Assembly: GCA_019348575.1 (NCBI GenBank) | Contig: JAHWJE010000114.1 | Location: 1-6,131 of the forward strand | Reading direction: 5' to 3' | From: Actinomycetota bacterium | GTDB taxonomy: Bacteria; Actinomycetota; Thermoleophilia; Solirubrobacterales; Solirubrobacteraceae | Length of the DNA: 6,131 bases | Shown: one piece after another, positions 5,401-6,131 of the stretch | Numbering within the stretch: the stretch's first letter is position 1 | Layout of the letters: each line of letters begins with the position of its first letter | Made by a program: the position numbers and the translations under genes | Notes under the pieces: model-generated | Told to the model about the DNA's origin: nothing | The model's input: the letters and a program-made list of their open reading frames with translations, nothing else | Database searches by the model: none

Positions 5401-6131
5401 GATGATCGCCTGCGCCCGCGGCCCCAGGTCGATGACGCGGTCGTGGCCGAGGTGCTGCTTCTTGTGCCGGTGCGGCCGGTACGTCCAGACCTTGCCGCCG
5501 CGGTCGATGTCGCAGGCGCGCATGATGACCGCCTCGCCGGGCCTCATGCCGGTGACGAGCTGGAGGTCGATCAGGGCGCGGACCTGTCGCGAGACCAGCG
5601 GACGTACGGCGCCGATGTCCGGCTGCGGGACCGGCCTCACCGGCCGCGTCTCGCGGGCCGCGCTCTTGCCCTTGCGCAGCCCCGGCACGGTGGCCATGGT
5701 GTAGGCCTTGGGATCCAGCCCCTTCTTCACTTGCGCCCAGCTGATCGGCATGGACACGGTGGCGCCCGGCCTTGCGCGGGGAGAGTAGGGGCCAACCGCG
5801 GTGCTCATTCGGTCGTTGCGCAGATAGTCAAGGAAGATCCGCCCCGTGCGCACCTTCTTGCTCATGTTCAGGGTGTAGCGTTCGGGGTGCGCGGCGGCGA
5901 GCTCGGCGCAGACCGCGCGCGTGAAGGCCTTGGCCGTCGGCCAGTCGATCGGTTTCTTCTCCACGGCCAGCGGGGTGACCACGTGCAGCCCCTTGCCCCC
6001 GGTGGTCTTGCAGAAGGGGACCAGCCCCAGCTCGGACAGGCGGTCGCGGAGGTCCCTCGCGGCGCGGATCACGTCGTCGAAGTTCAGGCCCTCGTCGGGG
6101 TCGATGTCGAACACGAAGCGGCCGGGCAGCT
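4006..6131 (-). CDS. Chimeric ORF: LigD polymerase domain / tyrosine recombinase fragment / aldehyde dehydrogenase-like, 5' partial
   Basis: One frame without a stop runs from the window edge to TGA at 4006-4008, over 700 codons. Numbering from the GTG at 6114, residues 1-151 are the C-terminal part of a LigD-type NHEJ polymerase domain, 152-238 are a slice of a tyrosine recombinase, and 239-702 are an aldehyde dehydrogenase-like region. The sequence before 6114 (...[11 protein letters not shown]) continues the polymerase similarity, so the GTG is not a start and the gene begins outside the window. I know of no natural family with this order, and the pieces have unrelated functions. The ORF is therefore probably the result of DNA joining, either recombinase-associated rearrangement or an assembly chimera, with the frame kept open by high GC. 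Whether a 700-residue protein is made is unknown. The C-terminus ends within the shared hairpin with the convergent carboxypeptidase gene. Each part has its own entry below. Confidence 0.75.
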   Translation of the reverse strand, partial: LPGRFVFDIDPDEGLNFDDVIRAARDLRDRLSELGLVPFCKTTGGKGLHVVTPLAVEKKPIDWPTAKAFTRAVCAELAAAHPERYTLNMSKKVRTGRIFLDYLRNDRMSTAVGPYSPRARPGATVSMPISWAQVKKGLDPKAYTMATVPGLRKGKSAARETRPVRPVPQPDIGAVRPLVSRQVRALIDLQLVTGMRPGEAVIMRACDIDRGGKVWTYRPHRHKKQHLGHDRVIDLGPRAQAIIDEWDELVRLIVGEQGRPVAEAHTMELLPAVETLLWLAEHGPQILGPERVGLSRSLQPLKRARLTFEPLGVVAVLTPGAEPFSTPLGDVAIALMGGNGVVLHPSPLAALAGERVARAFMRAGLPEGLLQVVHGAPETARAVVAAPDIAHVRFTGSSQAGRDVGEACARELKRATIEVGGKDAMLVLADANVPRAVAGAIWGAFANAGQSGGSLARAYVLRERHDSFLAGVVAGARALRVGDPGDPLTEIGPLLAPDRVERLVALVDEAVATGATLHCGGPKTVAGRAGAYFAPAVLSGVPRDARLLREDAPGPWLAIEAVDSEQAGIESCNAGISGLGASVWTADGYKGARIAREIRAGMVWMNDHVVSRSEPQLPWGAVHGAGIGRARGVVALRAMVEPKLVTWDPAVGRMPWWQPYDSSIVAAWRGLALLRSARDADRRRAWRNGALPLARVAGRSLGALWRR
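5401..5661 (-). other. Tyrosine recombinase (integrase) fragment inside the fusion ORF
   Basis: About 87 residues match the middle of the catalytic domain of a site-specific integrase of the XerD/phage type. [18 protein letters not shown] is followed by [17 protein letters not shown], holding the box I Arg (R191), then [19 protein letters not shown], with the beta-hairpin Lys, and [11 protein letters not shown]. The N-terminal core-binding domain, the box II HxxR and the nucleophilic Tyr are all absent, so this piece cannot recombine DNA. It begins within [15 protein letters not shown] after the polymerase domain and ends near AIIDEW, where aldehyde dehydrogenase similarity starts. It is best read as a remnant of a mobile element caught between two unrelated genes. 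I saw no flanking direct repeats. Confidence 0.75.
5662..6131 (-). other. ligD: LigD-type polymerase/primase domain, C-terminal part
   Basis: This segment matches the primase-polymerase domain of bacterial NHEJ ligase D, which adds (ribo)nucleotides at double-strand break ends with Ku and a ligase. The metal-binding DxD is present in FDIDPDEGL (D3, D5 counting from 6114), the nucleotide-binding turn as [14 protein letters not shown] (36-49, H44), and the third metal Asp as [10 protein letters not shown] (D96). These are followed by the typical [20 protein letters not shown] (107-126) and [16 protein letters not shown] (131-146). Similarity stops after TVPGL: family members usually continue with a short Lys/Trp/Asp-Tyr-containing end that is missing here. 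The N-terminal half lies outside the window, so I cannot see whether a ligase or nuclease domain is attached. All metal ligands are intact, but no Ku or ligase gene is visible nearby. GC is about 68% over 5701-6120 by hand count, lower than its neighbours. Confidence 0.85.

Noticed and set aside
4592..5704. Plus-strand 370-codon frame opposite the fusion ORF
   Set aside because: Ser/Arg/Pro-rich, without motifs; antisense to clear aldehyde dehydrogenase and recombinase blocks.
1..6131. tRNA or rRNA genes, CRISPR arrays, complete insertion sequences, riboswitches
   Set aside because: None seen: no spaced direct-repeat series, no cloverleaf-like segment and no transposase motif.

Overview
The window is very GC-rich, with most codons ending in G or C and long open frames on both strands. 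Gene content and codon style suggest a high-GC actinobacterium. My best guess is Thermoleophilia/Solirubrobacterales, but this rests on family resemblance recalled from memory and on composition, not on a marker gene.

Layout. (1) Bases 1-279, minus strand: the first 93 codons of a precorrin-2 dehydrogenase/sirohydrochlorin ferrochelatase (CysG N-terminal/Met8 family, sirohaem synthesis), cut by the window edge. An in-frame Cys-rich stretch (280-360) lies before it. (2) 422-1222, plus: a DUF2236 / MpaB-type putative haem oxygenase, divergent from gene 1. (3) 1263-1604, minus: a small DUF6572-like protein, convergent with gene 2. Its start abuts two back-to-back perfect 10-bp palindromes and a possible leaderless promoter. 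(4) 1691-3995, plus: a secreted M14 zinc carboxypeptidase with a signal peptide and a basic C-terminal tail, divergent from gene 3. Its frame is broken by one extra base (or two missing) near 3140, which separates the zinc ligands from the catalytic Glu. (5) 3990-4011: an 8-bp perfect inverted repeat holding the stop codons of both flanking convergent genes, a good candidate bidirectional terminator. (6) 4006-6131, minus: one uninterrupted frame, open at the window edge, that joins three unrelated pieces: the C-terminal part of a LigD-type NHEJ polymerase domain, about 87 residues of a tyrosine recombinase, and an aldehyde dehydrogenase lacking its N-terminal arm.

The genes do not form one pathway. 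They alternate in strand as single-gene units, and no operon is visible. The most unusual object is the triple chimera at 4006-6131. Its aldehyde dehydrogenase part has Gly where the catalytic Cys should be and Ala where the oxyanion-hole Asn should be, while keeping most of the fold motifs, so it looks like a pseudoenzyme. The polymerase/recombinase part is clearly less GC-rich than the dehydrogenase part, which points to acquired DNA or to an assembly join. Together with the carboxypeptidase frameshift, this means sequence accuracy should be checked before biology is built on either.
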